NCBI GenBank assembly: GCA_000023185.1
Contig: CP001622.1
Span: forward strand, 3,715,501-3,779,500
Length of the DNA stretch: 64,000 nucleotides
Reading direction: 5' to 3'
Source: Rhizobium leguminosarum bv. trifolii WSM1325
GTDB taxonomy: Bacteria > Pseudomonadota > Alphaproteobacteria > Rhizobiales > Rhizobiaceae
The notes beneath the pieces were generated by a model. It was given only the letters and a program-made list of their open reading frames with translations. It had not been told where the DNA came from and made no database searches. This document shows, piece by piece, positions 25,845-35,795 of this stretch (its first letter is position 1; every line of letters starts with the position of its first letter). The translations under genes and the position numbers were made by a program.

Positions 25845-26914
25845 CGAAACGCCTTCCCCTCATCTTTTCCGCCGCCGTCCTCGCGCTGGTGACGGCGGCA
25901 AGCCTCGCCCATGCGCAATCGCCGCTCGGCATCGGCACGGCGGAACCAAGCTTCCAGCCGACCGGCGGGCCGTTTGCGCCGCTATTTCTCTACGTCAATT
26001 ACGAGCAGCAGGCTTTCTATCGGGCGCTGACCGGCGCCTTGAAGGCGATGCGCCAAGACCCCTGGCAGCTGGCTTCGCTGATCGGCCTCTCCTTCGCCTA
26101 TGGCGTCTTCCATGCCGCCGGCCCCGGACACGGCAAGGCGGTCATCTCCTCCTACATGATCGCCAACGAGGTCGAGCTGAAGCGCGGCGTGGTGATTTCC
26201 TTCATTTCTGCCTTCGTTCAGGGCGTGGTGGCGGTGGCGCTGGTCGGCGGCGCCTGGCTGGTGCTGCGCGGCACCGGCATTACGCTGACGGCGGCGACCC
26301 ACGCAATGGAGGTCGCAAGCTTCGTCATGGTCATCCTTTTCGGCGGCTGGCTGCTGTTCCGCAAACTGCGCTCGCTGGTGGGCAACATGCCGCGCCGCCG
26401 GCTGATGGCGACGCCTGCCGGTCCGGTCAGCATGATGCTCGACTGGAAGGACAATGCGGCCGAACGCCAAGCCTATGCCTTCAACGGCAAGGCGCAGCCT
26501 GTCGAAGCCGGCCATACCTTCGTTCCCGGCATGGTCTGCGAGACCTGCGGCAATGCCCATGTGCCCGATCCGGCCTTGCTCGGCGGCGACAGGTTCAGCG
26601 CCAGCGAGGCCTGGTCGGCGATCGTAGCCGTCGGTCTGCGCCCCTGTTCCGGCGCATTGCTGGTCATGACCTTCTCACTGCTGAACGGGCTCTATCTCGG
26701 CGGCGTGCTTTCGGTCGCCGCCATGTCGCTCGGCACGGCGATCACCGTTTCCCTGCTTGCCACACTTGCCGTTACTGCCAAGAGCGCGGCCGTCCGCCTC
26801 TCCGGACGCGGCTCGACCACCTCGATCTGGGTCGGCAACGCCATCGAAATCCTCGGCGCCGTGCTCGTCATGCTGATGGGCGCCCTGCTGCTCGGGGCCT
26901 CGCTGCAGGGATAA
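25838..26914 (+). CDS. NicO-family nickel/cobalt transporter (RcnA-like)
   Basis: 358 residues with a signal-like N-terminus, then six to seven hydrophobic helices. The family motif HAAGPGHGKAVISSYMIANE (HxxGPGHGK) is at about residue 89, and the second conserved site GLRPCSGALLVMTFSLLNG is near residue 267. Between the two halves is a hydrophilic loop with MVCETCGNAH, a possible metal-binding CxxC. Its start codon, nine bases after GGAGG, lies inside the end of the DUF1007 gene. Whether it exports or imports the metal cannot be read from sequence. Confidence 0.88.
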   Translation: MLTKRLPLIFSAAVLALVTAASLAHAQSPLGIGTAEPSFQPTGGPFAPLFLYVNYEQQAFYRALTGALKAMRQDPWQLASLIGLSFAYGVFHAAGPGHGKAVISSYMIANEVELKRGVVISFISAFVQGVVAVALVGGAWLVLRGTGITLTAATHAMEVASFVMVILFGGWLLFRKLRSLVGNMPRRRLMATPAGPVSMMLDWKDNAAERQAYAFNGKAQPVEAGHTFVPGMVCETCGNAHVPDPALLGGDRFSASEAWSAIVAVGLRPCSGALLVMTFSLLNGLYLGGVLSVAAMSLGTAITVSLLATLAVTAKSAAVRLSGRGSTTSIWVGNAIEILGAVLVMLMGALLLGASLQG

Positions 26915-26916
26915 AA

Positions 26917-27123
26917 TTATTTTCCCCGGCGGCGCTGGTAGCGCGCCCGCAGCCAGAAGACTGCGAAAAACGCCATGATCAGGCAGACGCCGACGACAAT
27001 CGCCAGCGTCGGCGAGAAATTGCCGATCCACAGCACGATGGTCGGCAGGAAATAGATGACGAGGGCGGCGCTAAGCAGGATGATGCCGGCGGCGGTCGCC
27101 TGCGAGCGGCTTTCCGGGCTCAC
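26917..27123 (-). CDS. Small two-helix membrane protein, unknown
   Basis: 68 residues with two hydrophobic helices (AAGIILLSAALVIYFLPTIV and LAIVVGVCLIMAFFAVFWL) and a basic tail RARYQRRRGK. I do not recognise a family. The GTG start at 27123 overlaps the stop codon of the GNAT gene by four bases (GTGA), which supports real, coupled translation. It converges on the NicO gene, 2 nt apart. Confidence 0.65.
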   Translation of the reverse strand: MSPESRSQATAAGIILLSAALVIYFLPTIVLWIGNFSPTLAIVVGVCLIMAFFAVFWLRARYQRRRGK

Positions 27124-27815
27124 GCGAGTCTTTCCTTTTCAAGATCGGTGCGGATGTCCTGCAGGCGGCGGATCTGGTTGCCCTCGGCGTCGAAATTCTC
27201 CGGCGAAAGCCAGGCTTCGAAGGCATCGTTGATCATCGGCCATTCGGCATCGATCATCGAGAACCAGGCGGTATCGCGGTTGCGATGCTTGGAGATCATG
27301 TGCTGGCGGAAGACCCCTTCGAAGCTGAAGCCGTAACGCGCAGCCGTCGTCTTGCTTGCCTCGTTGTTATTGTCGCATTTCCATTCGTAGCGGCGGTAGC
27401 CGAGATCCTCGAAGACATGCTTGGCCATCAGGTAGTGCACCTCGGTCGACAGCGGCGACCGCTTCATCTCGGCCCCGTGCGCCACCCCGCCGATCTCGAC
27501 GACGCCGTTTGCCGGGTCGGCGCGCATGTAATTCGCCATGCCGACAATCTTGCCGGTGGCGTTGTCGCGAAAGATGTGGGTAAGCCAGCCGGACTTGGTG
27601 TAGACGGTTTCCAGCCAGTTGGCGAAATCGTCGATACCGGAGAAATCGTCCTGGGCGAAATAGAGAAGCAGGGGATTGATGCCCATGCCGCCGAGCCCGT
27701 CCCACAGCGCCTCGAGATGTTCGGCGCGCCGATAGGGCTCTACGGTAACGAAACGGCCCTTCAGCGTGACCGGCTTCGGCGCCGGGCAGCCCTTGAAATT
27801 TGCAAGATCGCGCAT
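27120..27815 (-). CDS. GNAT N-acetyltransferase, RimJ/RimL type
   Basis: 231 residues. The region GWLTHIFRDNATGKIVGMAN, then GVVEIGGVAH and AKHVFEDLGYRRYEWKCDNN with NEASKTTAARYGFSFEGVFR, matches RimJ/RimL-type acetyltransferases that modify protein N-termini or small amines. I start at ATG 27815, six bases after AGGGGA; a GTG two codons upstream is possible. Followed by an overlapping small membrane protein gene. Confidence 0.86.
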   Translation of the reverse strand: MRDLANFKGCPAPKPVTLKGRFVTVEPYRRAEHLEALWDGLGGMGINPLLLYFAQDDFSGIDDFANWLETVYTKSGWLTHIFRDNATGKIVGMANYMRADPANGVVEIGGVAHGAEMKRSPLSTEVHYLMAKHVFEDLGYRRYEWKCDNNNEASKTTAARYGFSFEGVFRQHMISKHRNRDTAWFSMIDAEWPMINDAFEAWLSPENFDAEGNQIRRLQDIRTDLEKERLA

Positions 27816-27872
27816 GGTCACTCCCCTTTTCGGAAGAGTGGATAGGCCAGCCGCCCGACAAAGGCAACCGGC

Positions 27873-27951
27873 CTAAAGCGCATCGCGCTTTAGGCCCTTA
27901 TTTCCACGCATGTCGTTGTCGCAAAACCGCTGCACACTTTTGCGCGACATG
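27873..27951. repeat. RIME-like palindromes, family B (degenerate copy)
   Basis: Hairpin CTAAAGCG/CGCTTTAG (27873-27893) is followed by a larger one from GCATGTCG (27908) to CGACATGC (27951). The latter contains GCAAAACCGCTGCACACTTTTGC. It matches the CCGAAAACCGCGCACACTTTTCGG core of the copies at 44253-44302 and 53268-53317 with changes. It fills the gap between the GNAT and DUF533 genes. Confidence 0.6.
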
Positions 27952-27960
27952 CTTTAGATG

Positions 27961-28680
27961 TCACTGTGACAAGGTCACCTTGGCGGAGGACACCGTCGCC
28001 TCGATATGGTCGACCAGCTGGTCGGCAAGGCCGAGGCGGCCGGCAAGCAGATCGAGATAACCGCGCTCGGCGCGCGAATCCGGGTCGATGGTGAGCCGCG
28101 AGGCGGTGTAAAGCTCGACGCGTTGTTCTTCCGTCGTCGCGGCGGCAACGAACGCATCGATATCCGTCGGCGAAGCGAGTTCATGCTCGATGAAGGCCGC
28201 GGCCTCGCCGCTGACATCGGCGGCCTTGACCTTATCCATGATGAGGGCGCGTTCGGCATCGTCGATGTGGCCGTCGGCCTTGGCGGCGGCGATCATCGCG
28301 CGGATCAGCACCAGCACGAATTCATTGCTGCCGGCGGGCGACGCTGGTCCGAAACCGGATTCGACGGGCGGCGGCAGGAGCACCGGATTATTGGCGGACG
28401 GTGCATCGGAAGGGGCAGCGGGCGCCTGCCCGGCCTGATAATTCTTGTAGGCCTGGTAGCCGAGGCCGGCAATCGCGGCAAGACCGCCGATCGCCAGTGC
28501 ATTACCGGCAATACCACGACCGGTCTTGGTGCCGAGCAGCGCGGCGGCAATCGCGCCGGTCTTCATCGGATTATTCCTGGCCGTCTGCACGGCATCGCCC
28601 GCCCTGTCGCGGACCGAACCGCCGAGACCTGGCACCTGCGAACCCAAGAACTGGTCGAGAAGCTTTTTTGCGTCGAACAT
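27961..28680 (-). CDS. DUF533 / YebE-like protein with TerB-like C-terminus
   Basis: 239 residues. The N-terminal part MFDAKKLLDQFLGSQVPGLG is soluble, and TGRGIAGNALAIGGLAAIAGLGYQAY is a single glycine-rich hydrophobic segment. A Pro/Ala-rich linker then joins a helical TerB-like domain (MIAAAKADGHIDDAERALIM). This is the layout of YebE/DUF533 inner-membrane proteins, whose biochemical role is not known. Sited alone on the minus strand between two repeats or short gaps. Confidence 0.8.
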   Translation of the reverse strand: MFDAKKLLDQFLGSQVPGLGGSVRDRAGDAVQTARNNPMKTGAIAAALLGTKTGRGIAGNALAIGGLAAIAGLGYQAYKNYQAGQAPAAPSDAPSANNPVLLPPPVESGFGPASPAGSNEFVLVLIRAMIAAAKADGHIDDAERALIMDKVKAADVSGEAAAFIEHELASPTDIDAFVAAATTEEQRVELYTASRLTIDPDSRAERGYLDLLAGRLGLADQLVDHIEATVSSAKVTLSQ

Positions 28681-28789
28681 TCCTCGTCATCTCCCTGTTG
28701 AAGCTGGAGGGAACATAGGTTTGCGACGGCTGAAATACAAATATGGGGAGCGGGATTGAGCCGTCAGGCTCACCCGCCCCTGCCGAAAC

Positions 28790-29428
28790 TCAGGCCTTCA
28801 ATGCGGCAGCCTCTGCCGCGAGCCTGGTGATGCCAGCCCAGTCGCCGGCCGCGACCAGTTCCTTCGGCGCCACCCACGAACCGCCGACGCAGATGACGTT
28901 CGGCAGCGAGAGATAATCATTGGCGTTCTTCAGCGAGATGCCGCCGGTCGGGCAGAACAAGGTGCCAGCAAGCGGCGAGGACAGCGCCTTGAGATAAGCG
29001 GCGCCGCCGGCCTGCTCCGCCGGGAAGAATTTCAGCACCTGGTAGCCTTCCTCGCGCAACGCCATGACTTCACTGGCGGTCGCGGCCCCCGGAAGCAGCG
29101 GCACGTCGGAATCGGCGGCGGCATCGAGCAGTTCCTGCGTCGTGCCCGGGCTGACGATGAACTTCGACCCAGCCTCGACGGCGGCTTCCCAATGGGCGAC
29201 ATTGAGGATCGTGCCGGCGCCGACTTCGGCTCCTTCGACCTCGGCGGCGACGGCACGCACGGCCTCGAGTGCCGCCGGCGTGCGCATGGTGATCTCGATC
29301 GCCTTCAGGCCGCCCGCGACGAGCGCCCGGGCCAGCAGAACCGCCGATTTCGCATCGTCGACGATCAAGACCGGAACGACAGGCTGGAGTTTCAGGATGG
29401 AAAGGAGCTTCTCTGTTTTCTCGCCCAT
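28790..29428 (-). CDS. eda: 2-dehydro-3-deoxyphosphogluconate (KDPG) aldolase
   Basis: Entner-Doudoroff aldolase that cleaves KDPG into pyruvate and glyceraldehyde 3-phosphate. The 212 residues are family length. The Schiff-base lysine is Lys133 in LKFFPAEQAGG, with the catalytic Glu45/Arg49 in EITMRT and phosphate-binding GGISLKN near the C-terminus. AAGGAGG precedes the ATG by ten bases. No zwf, pgl or edd gene is adjacent, so it is a stand-alone copy in this window and might also serve KDPGal or related keto-acids. Confidence 0.92.
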   Translation of the reverse strand: MGEKTEKLLSILKLQPVVPVLIVDDAKSAVLLARALVAGGLKAIEITMRTPAALEAVRAVAAEVEGAEVGAGTILNVAHWEAAVEAGSKFIVSPGTTQELLDAAADSDVPLLPGAATASEVMALREEGYQVLKFFPAEQAGGAAYLKALSSPLAGTLFCPTGGISLKNANDYLSLPNVICVGGSWVAPKELVAAGDWAGITRLAAEAAALKA

Positions 29429-29582
29429 GGTCGCGCGACCTCCTTAAAACGATTGAATTCGGACCCCGAATAACGCCCTCGCGGAACCTTGTCGAGATAA
29501 AACCGGACCACATGCCGAGAAGGGTATGAAATGGGTGGAAATTGGGCTACCGTGCCGCAATCGTCACAAAAGGTTCACTGGT

Positions 29583-30071
29583 ATGGCGAAAGAGATCGAG
29601 CGGAAGTTCCTTGTACGCAGCGATGGATGGCGTGCCGCTGTCGAGACGAAGTCCGTCCTCCGGCAGGGTTACATCGCCTCGATGGACGACCGTTCCGTGC
29701 GAGTGCGCATACTCGACGGCAGGAAGGCGAGACTGACGATCAAGATCGGCCGCAGCACCATCACCCGTGACGAATTCGAATACGACATCCCGATCGCCGA
29801 TGCCGAAGAGCTGTTGCGCAACGCGATCGGCGTCGTCATCGAGAAAACGCGCTACCGCGTTCCGCATGAGGACTTCGTTTGGGAAGTCGACGTGTTTACC
29901 GGCGAGCATCGGGGACTGGTGATCGCCGAGGTGGAAATGACGTCGGAAACCGATGATCCCGCCCTGCCCACCTGGCTCGGACGCGAAGTGACCGGAGATT
30001 TCCGTTACTCTAACCAGGCCCTTGCCACAGAATACGGGCACGACAGGCATGGCCTATCGCATTCGGCCTGA
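29583..30071 (+). CDS. CYTH-domain protein (ygiF-type triphosphatase family)
   Basis: 162 residues. The N-terminal ExExK signature is EIERKFLV, and the strand pattern (VRVRILDGRKARLTIKIG, VIEKTRYRV, WEVDVFTGEHRGLVIAEVEM) is that of the triphosphate tunnel metalloenzyme fold, which hydrolyses inorganic triphosphate or binds polyphosphate. ATG 29583 was chosen because the motif must be at the N-terminus; the frame is open from 29526. It overlaps the CHAD gene by 23 nt. Confidence 0.88.
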   Translation: MAKEIERKFLVRSDGWRAAVETKSVLRQGYIASMDDRSVRVRILDGRKARLTIKIGRSTITRDEFEYDIPIADAEELLRNAIGVVIEKTRYRVPHEDFVWEVDVFTGEHRGLVIAEVEMTSETDDPALPTWLGREVTGDFRYSNQALATEYGHDRHGLSHSA

Positions 30072-30957
30072 CGCCGATTTCACCGAGGCGTTCCGTAGCG
30101 TCGCGACCAAGCAGCTGGAACACGCCGTCACCATCCTCGATGAACGCCCGGATGGCGCGCATGAGGCGATCCATTCATTCCGCAAGAATCTGAAACGACT
30201 ACGCTCGCTCTACCGTCTCGTGGCCCGCGACGTGCCGGATTTCCAGCGCCGCGAAAACGCAAGGCTGCGCGATGCCGCACGCTCGCTTTCGGCGATCCGC
30301 GACGCTGCCGCCCTTATCGGCACCGCCCAATATCTGCAGCATGCAGCCCGCGAGAACGAGGAGAGCGAGGCGCTCGGCCGCATCGTCACCATTCTCGAAG
30401 GGCGCCGTGACTGGATGGCGGAAGCCGAAAGCGGCCTGGAACAGCGGCTGGCGGAAACCTCCGGCGTTCTGAAGCAGGCGATCGCCGCCTTGGACGCCGT
30501 CTCCTTTGATGGCGGACACCGCAAGAATGCCCGCATGCTGGCAAAAAGCTGGCGCCGCACCGCACGGAAGGCCAAGGCGGCGCTTGCGGCCTGCCACGGC
30601 GGGGCATCGGCCGACGATTTCCACGATCTGCGCAAACGCACCTACGACTATCGGCTCTACCATGCCCTTCTGCGCGACGTCTGGCCGGGCGCGATGAAGG
30701 CCAAGCGCGATGCGGCCAAGGAACTCGTCGAGGATCTCGGCCACATTCACGATCTGACCGTACTCTCCGAACTGGTCGAGGCCGAACCACAGCTCTTCAC
30801 CCGCAATGACGACCTGGCGCATCTGCTCGACATCATCATCTTCCGCCAGCAGGAGGACCGGCGGCAAGCGCTGATCAAAGCCGAAGCCGTCTTCGCCGAT
30901 GATGCCGACGAGGAAGCCCAGCGCATCGAGCTTCTCTGGCTGATGGCCGGAAACTGA
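30049..30957 (+). CDS. CHAD-domain protein
   Basis: 302 residues, helical, rich in His, Arg and Lys. The conserved pattern [20 protein letters not shown] opens the domain, followed by [14 protein letters not shown] and [24 protein letters not shown] domains bind polyphosphate through conserved basic residues. It overlaps the CYTH gene by 23 nt, so the two form a unit. In many bacteria CYTH and CHAD occur in one chain; here they are split. Confidence 0.88.
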   Translation: MAYRIRPDADFTEAFRSVATKQLEHAVTILDERPDGAHEAIHSFRKNLKRLRSLYRLVARDVPDFQRRENARLRDAARSLSAIRDAAALIGTAQYLQHAARENEESEALGRIVTILEGRRDWMAEAESGLEQRLAETSGVLKQAIAALDAVSFDGGHRKNARMLAKSWRRTARKAKAALAACHGGASADDFHDLRKRTYDYRLYHALLRDVWPGAMKAKRDAAKELVEDLGHIHDLTVLSELVEAEPQLFTRNDDLAHLLDIIIFRQQEDRRQALIKAEAVFADDADEEAQRIELLWLMAGN

Positions 30958-31018
30958 GAGAAGGCCGCCGCCGGCGAAGGCAATTGCGCGGCCCGCCGAT
31001 TTTCTGTATTTCCGCCCC

Positions 31019-31948
31019 ATGACCGACAGCCCGACACACACCAGCCCGTTCCTCGTGGCCGCACTCTATCATTTCGTTTCTGTGCCGCGCTTTGCCGACC
31101 TGCAGGCGCCGTTGCAGACGCTTTGCGAGGAGAACGGCGTCAAGGGAACGCTGCTTCTGGCGCATGAAGGCATCAACGGCACGATCGCGGGCCCGGATGC
31201 CGGCATTCACGCCGTGCTTGCCTTCCTGCGCGCCCAGCCGGAATTTTCGGGCCTCGAGCACAAGGAAAGCCACGCCTCGAAAATGCCCTTCCTGCGCATG
31301 AAGGTGAAGCTGAAGAAGGAAATCGTCACCATGGGCGTCGAAGATATCGACCCCAACAAGGTGGTCGGCACCTATGTGGCGGCCAAGGACTGGAACGCGC
31401 TGATTTCCGATCCCGATACGATCGTCATCGACACCCGCAATGACTACGAGACAGCAATCGGCACTTTTCGCGGCGCGCTCGACCCAAAGACCAAGACGTT
31501 CCGCGAATTTCCCGATTGGGTGCGCGCAAATCCCGGTCTGCACAATAAGCCGAAGGTCGCCATGTACTGCACCGGCGGCATACGCTGCGAGAAGGCCACC
31601 GCCTTCATGAAGGCTGAGGGCTTCGACGAGGTCTATCATCTGAAGGGCGGCATCCTGAAATATCTGGAGGAAGTGCCGCAGGAGGAGAGTCTCTGGGATG
31701 GCGCCTGCTTCGTCTTCGACGAGCGTGTATCCGTCGAGCACGGGCTGAAGCAAGGCGAACACCGGCTCTGCCACGCTTGCCGCAACCCGATCACCGCCGA
31801 GGAAATGATCTCGCCGCTCTACGAGGAAGGCGTTTCCTGCAGCCACTGCTACCACACCCGCACGGAAGAAGACCGGCTGCGTTACCGTCAGCGTCAGCAC
31901 CAGATCGCGCTCGCAAGAAGGCGCGGCCAACGACATATCGGTAGCTGA
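31019..31948 (+). CDS. trhO: tRNA uridine(34) hydroxylase / rhodanese-like protein TrhO
   Basis: 309 residues of the UPF0176 (YceA) family, which makes 5-hydroxyuridine at tRNA position 34 using oxygen. The rhodanese-like active-site loop reads [15 protein letters not shown] (Cys in CTGGIRC), in a domain that starts near [11 protein letters not shown]. The C-terminal part carries cysteine pairs ([26 protein letters not shown]), probably a zinc site. No Shine-Dalgarno is obvious. Isolated gene. Confidence 0.9.
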   Translation: MTDSPTHTSPFLVAALYHFVSVPRFADLQAPLQTLCEENGVKGTLLLAHEGINGTIAGPDAGIHAVLAFLRAQPEFSGLEHKESHASKMPFLRMKVKLKKEIVTMGVEDIDPNKVVGTYVAAKDWNALISDPDTIVIDTRNDYETAIGTFRGALDPKTKTFREFPDWVRANPGLHNKPKVAMYCTGGIRCEKATAFMKAEGFDEVYHLKGGILKYLEEVPQEESLWDGACFVFDERVSVEHGLKQGEHRLCHACRNPITAEEMISPLYEEGVSCSHCYHTRTEEDRLRYRQRQHQIALARRRGQRHIGS

Positions 31949-31986
31949 GCCAGATTTCTGTGTGGATCAACTTTGCTTTCTGAAGA

Positions 31987-34197
31987 TCAGGCTGCGTCGA
32001 TGCGACGCCGGGCTGCCGGCTCCGCTTCACGTCGCTCGTGCAGCATCTCGGTGATAAGCTCTGATATCACGGGCTTGCCGAACAAATAGCCCTGCAGGCA
32101 GTCGCAGCCGAAGAGGCGCATGGCTATCGCCTGCTCCTCGGTCTCGATGCCTTCGGCCGTCACCGGAATGTCGAGCGAGCGGGCGAGCGCCACCGTCGCC
32201 TGCAGCATCTCGCGCTGGCGTTTGTCGTTGACGCCCATGACCAGCGAGCGGTCGATCTTGATGCGGTCGAAGCCGAACTGCCTGAGATAACCGATCGACG
32301 AGAAGCCGGAACCGAAATCGTCGAGCGCCACCTTGACCCCCAGCCCCTTCAGCCGTTCGATCGACTGGCGGGTGCGCTGCGGATTCTGAATCATGTAGCC
32401 TTCGGTGATCTCAAGCGTGATGCGGCCGGCCTCGATCTCCGTCTGTTTCAGTACGTAGCGCACATAGTCGGTAAAGGCAGGATTGCGGAACTGGCCGGGC
32501 GAGACGTTAACCGAGACGTTGAGTTCCGGCCATTGTTTGGCCGTCTCACAGGCCTTGCGCAGTACGAACAGACCGAGCGATTCGATGAGGCCGCTGGTCT
32601 CGGCGATCGGGATGAACAGCTCGGGCGAAACAGGGCCATGGCCCGGACGGTTCCAGCGCACCAGTGCTTCGACGCCGGTCATCGCATGCGTCGCCGCATC
32701 GATCAGCGGCTGGTAGGCCAGCGTCAGGTCGCCGCTTTCGATGGCGATCCGGAGATCGAGCTCCAGCGCGTTGCGCTGCTCTCGATCGGTGTCCATCGAC
32801 GGATCGTAGAGGGTCATGCGCGCGCGGCCGGCTTCCTTCGCCTTGTACATGGCAAGGTCGGAACGGCGCACCAGCTCCTCACGCCCGATCGTCCCGGAAG
32901 GCGACATGGCAATGCCGATGCTTGCCCCGACGACAACGACACGGCGACCGATCTCCAGCGGCTCGACAAGAAAATCGAGAATCTGCTCGGCAAGCTGTAG
33001 TGCGGCGGCATTCTCACTGTCGGAGAGAAAGGCGATGGCAAATTCATCGCCGCCGATGCGGGCGAGAACGGCACCCTGCGGAATGAGCACAGCGAGCCCG
33101 GCCGCGACCGCACGGATCAACTGGTCGCCGGTGCCATGGCCATAGCTGTCATTGACTTCCTTGAAGCCATCGAGGTCGAGATAGAGGAGGAGCACGTTGC
33201 GCTTGGTCTGGCGTGCCTCGACGACAAAACGATCGACGGCCAGCCCGAGGCCATCACGATTGGAAAGCCCGCTCAGCCTGTCGCGCAGCGCCTCCTCGCG
33301 AGCGCTGTTTTCCTCCGCCTTCAGGCGGCGGCCGGCAAGCCAGCCGATGACCAGCAGCACGACGAAGAACAACCCGACGAGGCCGAGCGCCTGGATGACC
33401 ATCGGCCGCACCTGTGCATAGCCGATATCGCCGGGTGAACGCGAGATCCAAACCAGCTTGCCGAGCGTTGCCCCCGTCGGATCGACGATCGGCACAAGAT
33501 AGTCGGCCGCAAAACTCGGCGGCGCCAGCCTCAGCCCGCCGATGACATAGGTCTGGCCGAGAGCGGTCACCCTGTCGTCATCGAGATGGCGGGCGAAAAC
33601 GAGATAGCGCTGCTGGCCGGCGGGCACATCCAGCGCACCGGACTTTTTCCGCACCAATGCCACACCGACGGCGGCAATGCCCCGCTTGGTGGTGACGAAA
33701 CCGATCGCCTGAGGACGATCGGCCGGGCCGGCCGCCTTTACCGTGTCGAAGAGGGTCCAGAGCGAAGGCGCGAAGAAATCTGTGAGCGGCTCCTCCATCG
33801 GTTTGCCGTCGCGATAGGCCATGATCGCCTTCTTCTCGCCATCGATGACGATCGCCATGTCGAACAGCGAGCTGTTGACCGACATCTCGCCGTAGTTGCT
33901 CACCGTCCAGGCCATACCGTCGGCCGCGTAGACGTTGACGGCAGCGTCATCCCAGGCGGCGTAATCGTCGAGCGTCGCGCCGAGCTGATCCTCGAAGGTC
34001 TTCAATGCACCGACCGTCGTTTCGCGCGAGCGCTCGTCATCGAGAACATTGGAATTTTCGGCCACGCGTTCCAGCGCCGTCAGCACCATGATGGTGACGA
34101 CGGCGACGATGACTGCGAAGGAGAAAAGCACGCCGGTGACGGTGATGTGACGGCCTATTCCCGATCCCTTGCTCTGCGACTTTCCGGCTGTCTGCAT
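31987..34197 (-). CDS. CHASE4-GGDEF-EAL membrane protein
   Basis: 736 residues. A transmembrane helix at about 20-45 is followed by a periplasmic CHASE4 sensor (DDYAAWDDAAVNVYAADGMA) and a second helix near 270-290. The GGDEF domain has DRLSGLSNRDGL and an intact ARIGGDEFAIAF, but no RxxD five residues before it, so no I-site. The EAL domain keeps VEALVRWNRPGHGPVS, LEITEG, LDDFGSGFSSIGYL and KIDRSLV. Both activities are thus possible, with the extracellular signal unknown. RBS AGGGAG precedes the start. Probable stand-alone gene. Confidence 0.93.
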   Translation of the reverse strand: MQTAGKSQSKGSGIGRHITVTGVLFSFAVIVAVVTIMVLTALERVAENSNVLDDERSRETTVGALKTFEDQLGATLDDYAAWDDAAVNVYAADGMAWTVSNYGEMSVNSSLFDMAIVIDGEKKAIMAYRDGKPMEEPLTDFFAPSLWTLFDTVKAAGPADRPQAIGFVTTKRGIAAVGVALVRKKSGALDVPAGQQRYLVFARHLDDDRVTALGQTYVIGGLRLAPPSFAADYLVPIVDPTGATLGKLVWISRSPGDIGYAQVRPMVIQALGLVGLFFVVLLVIGWLAGRRLKAEENSAREEALRDRLSGLSNRDGLGLAVDRFVVEARQTKRNVLLLYLDLDGFKEVNDSYGHGTGDQLIRAVAAGLAVLIPQGAVLARIGGDEFAIAFLSDSENAAALQLAEQILDFLVEPLEIGRRVVVVGASIGIAMSPSGTIGREELVRRSDLAMYKAKEAGRARMTLYDPSMDTDREQRNALELDLRIAIESGDLTLAYQPLIDAATHAMTGVEALVRWNRPGHGPVSPELFIPIAETSGLIESLGLFVLRKACETAKQWPELNVSVNVSPGQFRNPAFTDYVRYVLKQTEIEAGRITLEITEGYMIQNPQRTRQSIERLKGLGVKVALDDFGSGFSSIGYLRQFGFDRIKIDRSLVMGVNDKRQREMLQATVALARSLDIPVTAEGIETEEQAIAMRLFGCDCLQGYLFGKPVISELITEMLHERREAEPAARRRIDAA

Positions 34198-34421
34198 TAC
34201 GACTCCCTGACCGTTGGACTTTGCCAGTCAAGGGTTCAAAAACGTTTAAGCAACCGCCTGTTGCAGGCCTCTCGCGATCTATTTTTCTGCCTGCCTCCGG
34301 TCGTCGCGAAAATGCTGGCAAGCAACGTCAGCTTGCCATGCCGGCCGGAAGTCCGCGCCCCCAGATGCTCGCGATAAGCGTCAGACAGGTGCCTCTCTCA
34401 AGTGCCCGCGAGGCAACTGCG

Positions 34422-35795
34422 CTAAACCGCCTTGTGATTGCCCTTCGGGAATTGCGCCGCGAGTTGGCGATACCACTTGCCGCTCTTCTTCACCGTGCGC
34501 AGCTGGGTTTCATAATCGACATGGACCAGGCCGAAGCGCATGCGGTAGCCTTCCGCCCATTCGAAATTATCCATCAGGCTCCAGGCGAAATAGCCGCGTA
34601 GGGGATAGCCGTCCTTGATGAGGCCGGCAACGATTTCGAGGTGATCTCCGACATAGTCGAGGCGCATCGTATCGTCGACCTCGCCGTCGATGACATCGGT
34701 GTTGTCGCAGGCGCCGTTCTCGGTGATGTAGCATTCCGGCAGTTCGTAGCGGCGGTAGAGATCCTCGATCGAGAGCTTCAGGCCCGGCGCATAGATTTCC
34801 CAGCCGATATCGGTCTTGACGTCGCTTGCCGGCGGCGCCTCCACCGTCCAGGGGAAATCGCCTTTGCGTTCGGCATCGTCGGTGACGCGTTCGGGCTTAT
34901 AATAGTTCAGGCCCCACCAATCGAGTTTCTGGCTGATGAGCTTCAGGTCGCCATCCTCGATGACAGGCATGCGGTCGCCGAGCGCCGCGACGAATTCCTT
35001 CGGATATTCACCCTTGAAGACGGGATCGAAGAAAGCGCCGTTGTGGAACTGATGCGCCCGCTCGCCCGCGGCAAGGTCGGCCGGGCTGTCGGAGCCGGGA
35101 ATGATCGAGGCGGCATTGAGCACGAGGCCGACCGGCACATTGGGCGCTTCCGAGCGGATCGCCTCGACGCCGAGGCCGTGGGCAAGGTTCATGTAATGCA
35201 TGGCGTGAAGGGCAGCCTGCATGTTGCGCTCGCCCGGAGCATGGATGCCGTAGAGGTGGCTGAGCCAGACGATGCACCAGGGTTCGTTGAAGGTCGCGAC
35301 CCGGTCGAGGCGATCGCCAAGGCGGTTCATCACCGTCTTGGCATAGCGCTGAAACGCATAGGCGGTCGAGCGCGCGGTCCACCCGCCCTCGCCGGCGAGC
35401 AACAGAGGCAGATCCCAGTGGTAGAGCGTCGCGAAGGTCTTGATACCGCGCGCCTTGCAGCCGTCGACCAGCCGGTCGTAGAAATCGAGGCCGGCCTCGT
35501 TCACCGGACCCGTGCCGTCCGGGATAATGCGCGGCCAGGCAATCGAGAACCGGTAGGCTTCGACACCCATCTCCTTGATGAGATCGAGGTCCTGTTCCAG
35601 GCGATTGTAGTGATCGCAGGCAACATCGCCGTTATCGCGATTATGGACGCGGCCAGGCATATTGCAGAAAGCATCCCAGATGGATGGCTTGCGGCCATCA
35701 GCTTTGCTGGCGCCTTCGATCTGGAAGGCAGCGGTGGCAACGCCGAAAATGAAGTCGCCGGGAAAGCGCTCCGCGAGTTTCTTCGGATCGATCAT
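34422..35795 (-). CDS. GH1 family beta-glucosidase
   Basis: 457 residues, typical for glycoside hydrolase family 1. The acid/base glutamate is Glu171 in TFNEPWC and the nucleophile is Glu359 in YITENGACD. GH1 landmarks FIFGVATAAFQIEGA, WDAFCN and SLMDNFEWAEGYRMRFGL are all there. No signal peptide, so it works in the cytoplasm on imported beta-glycosides, presumably disaccharides or plant glucosides. AGGATTT precedes the start. No transporter is directly attached. Confidence 0.93.
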   Translation of the reverse strand: MIDPKKLAERFPGDFIFGVATAAFQIEGASKADGRKPSIWDAFCNMPGRVHNRDNGDVACDHYNRLEQDLDLIKEMGVEAYRFSIAWPRIIPDGTGPVNEAGLDFYDRLVDGCKARGIKTFATLYHWDLPLLLAGEGGWTARSTAYAFQRYAKTVMNRLGDRLDRVATFNEPWCIVWLSHLYGIHAPGERNMQAALHAMHYMNLAHGLGVEAIRSEAPNVPVGLVLNAASIIPGSDSPADLAAGERAHQFHNGAFFDPVFKGEYPKEFVAALGDRMPVIEDGDLKLISQKLDWWGLNYYKPERVTDDAERKGDFPWTVEAPPASDVKTDIGWEIYAPGLKLSIEDLYRRYELPECYITENGACDNTDVIDGEVDDTMRLDYVGDHLEIVAGLIKDGYPLRGYFAWSLMDNFEWAEGYRMRFGLVHVDYETQLRTVKKSGKWYRQLAAQFPKGNHKAV

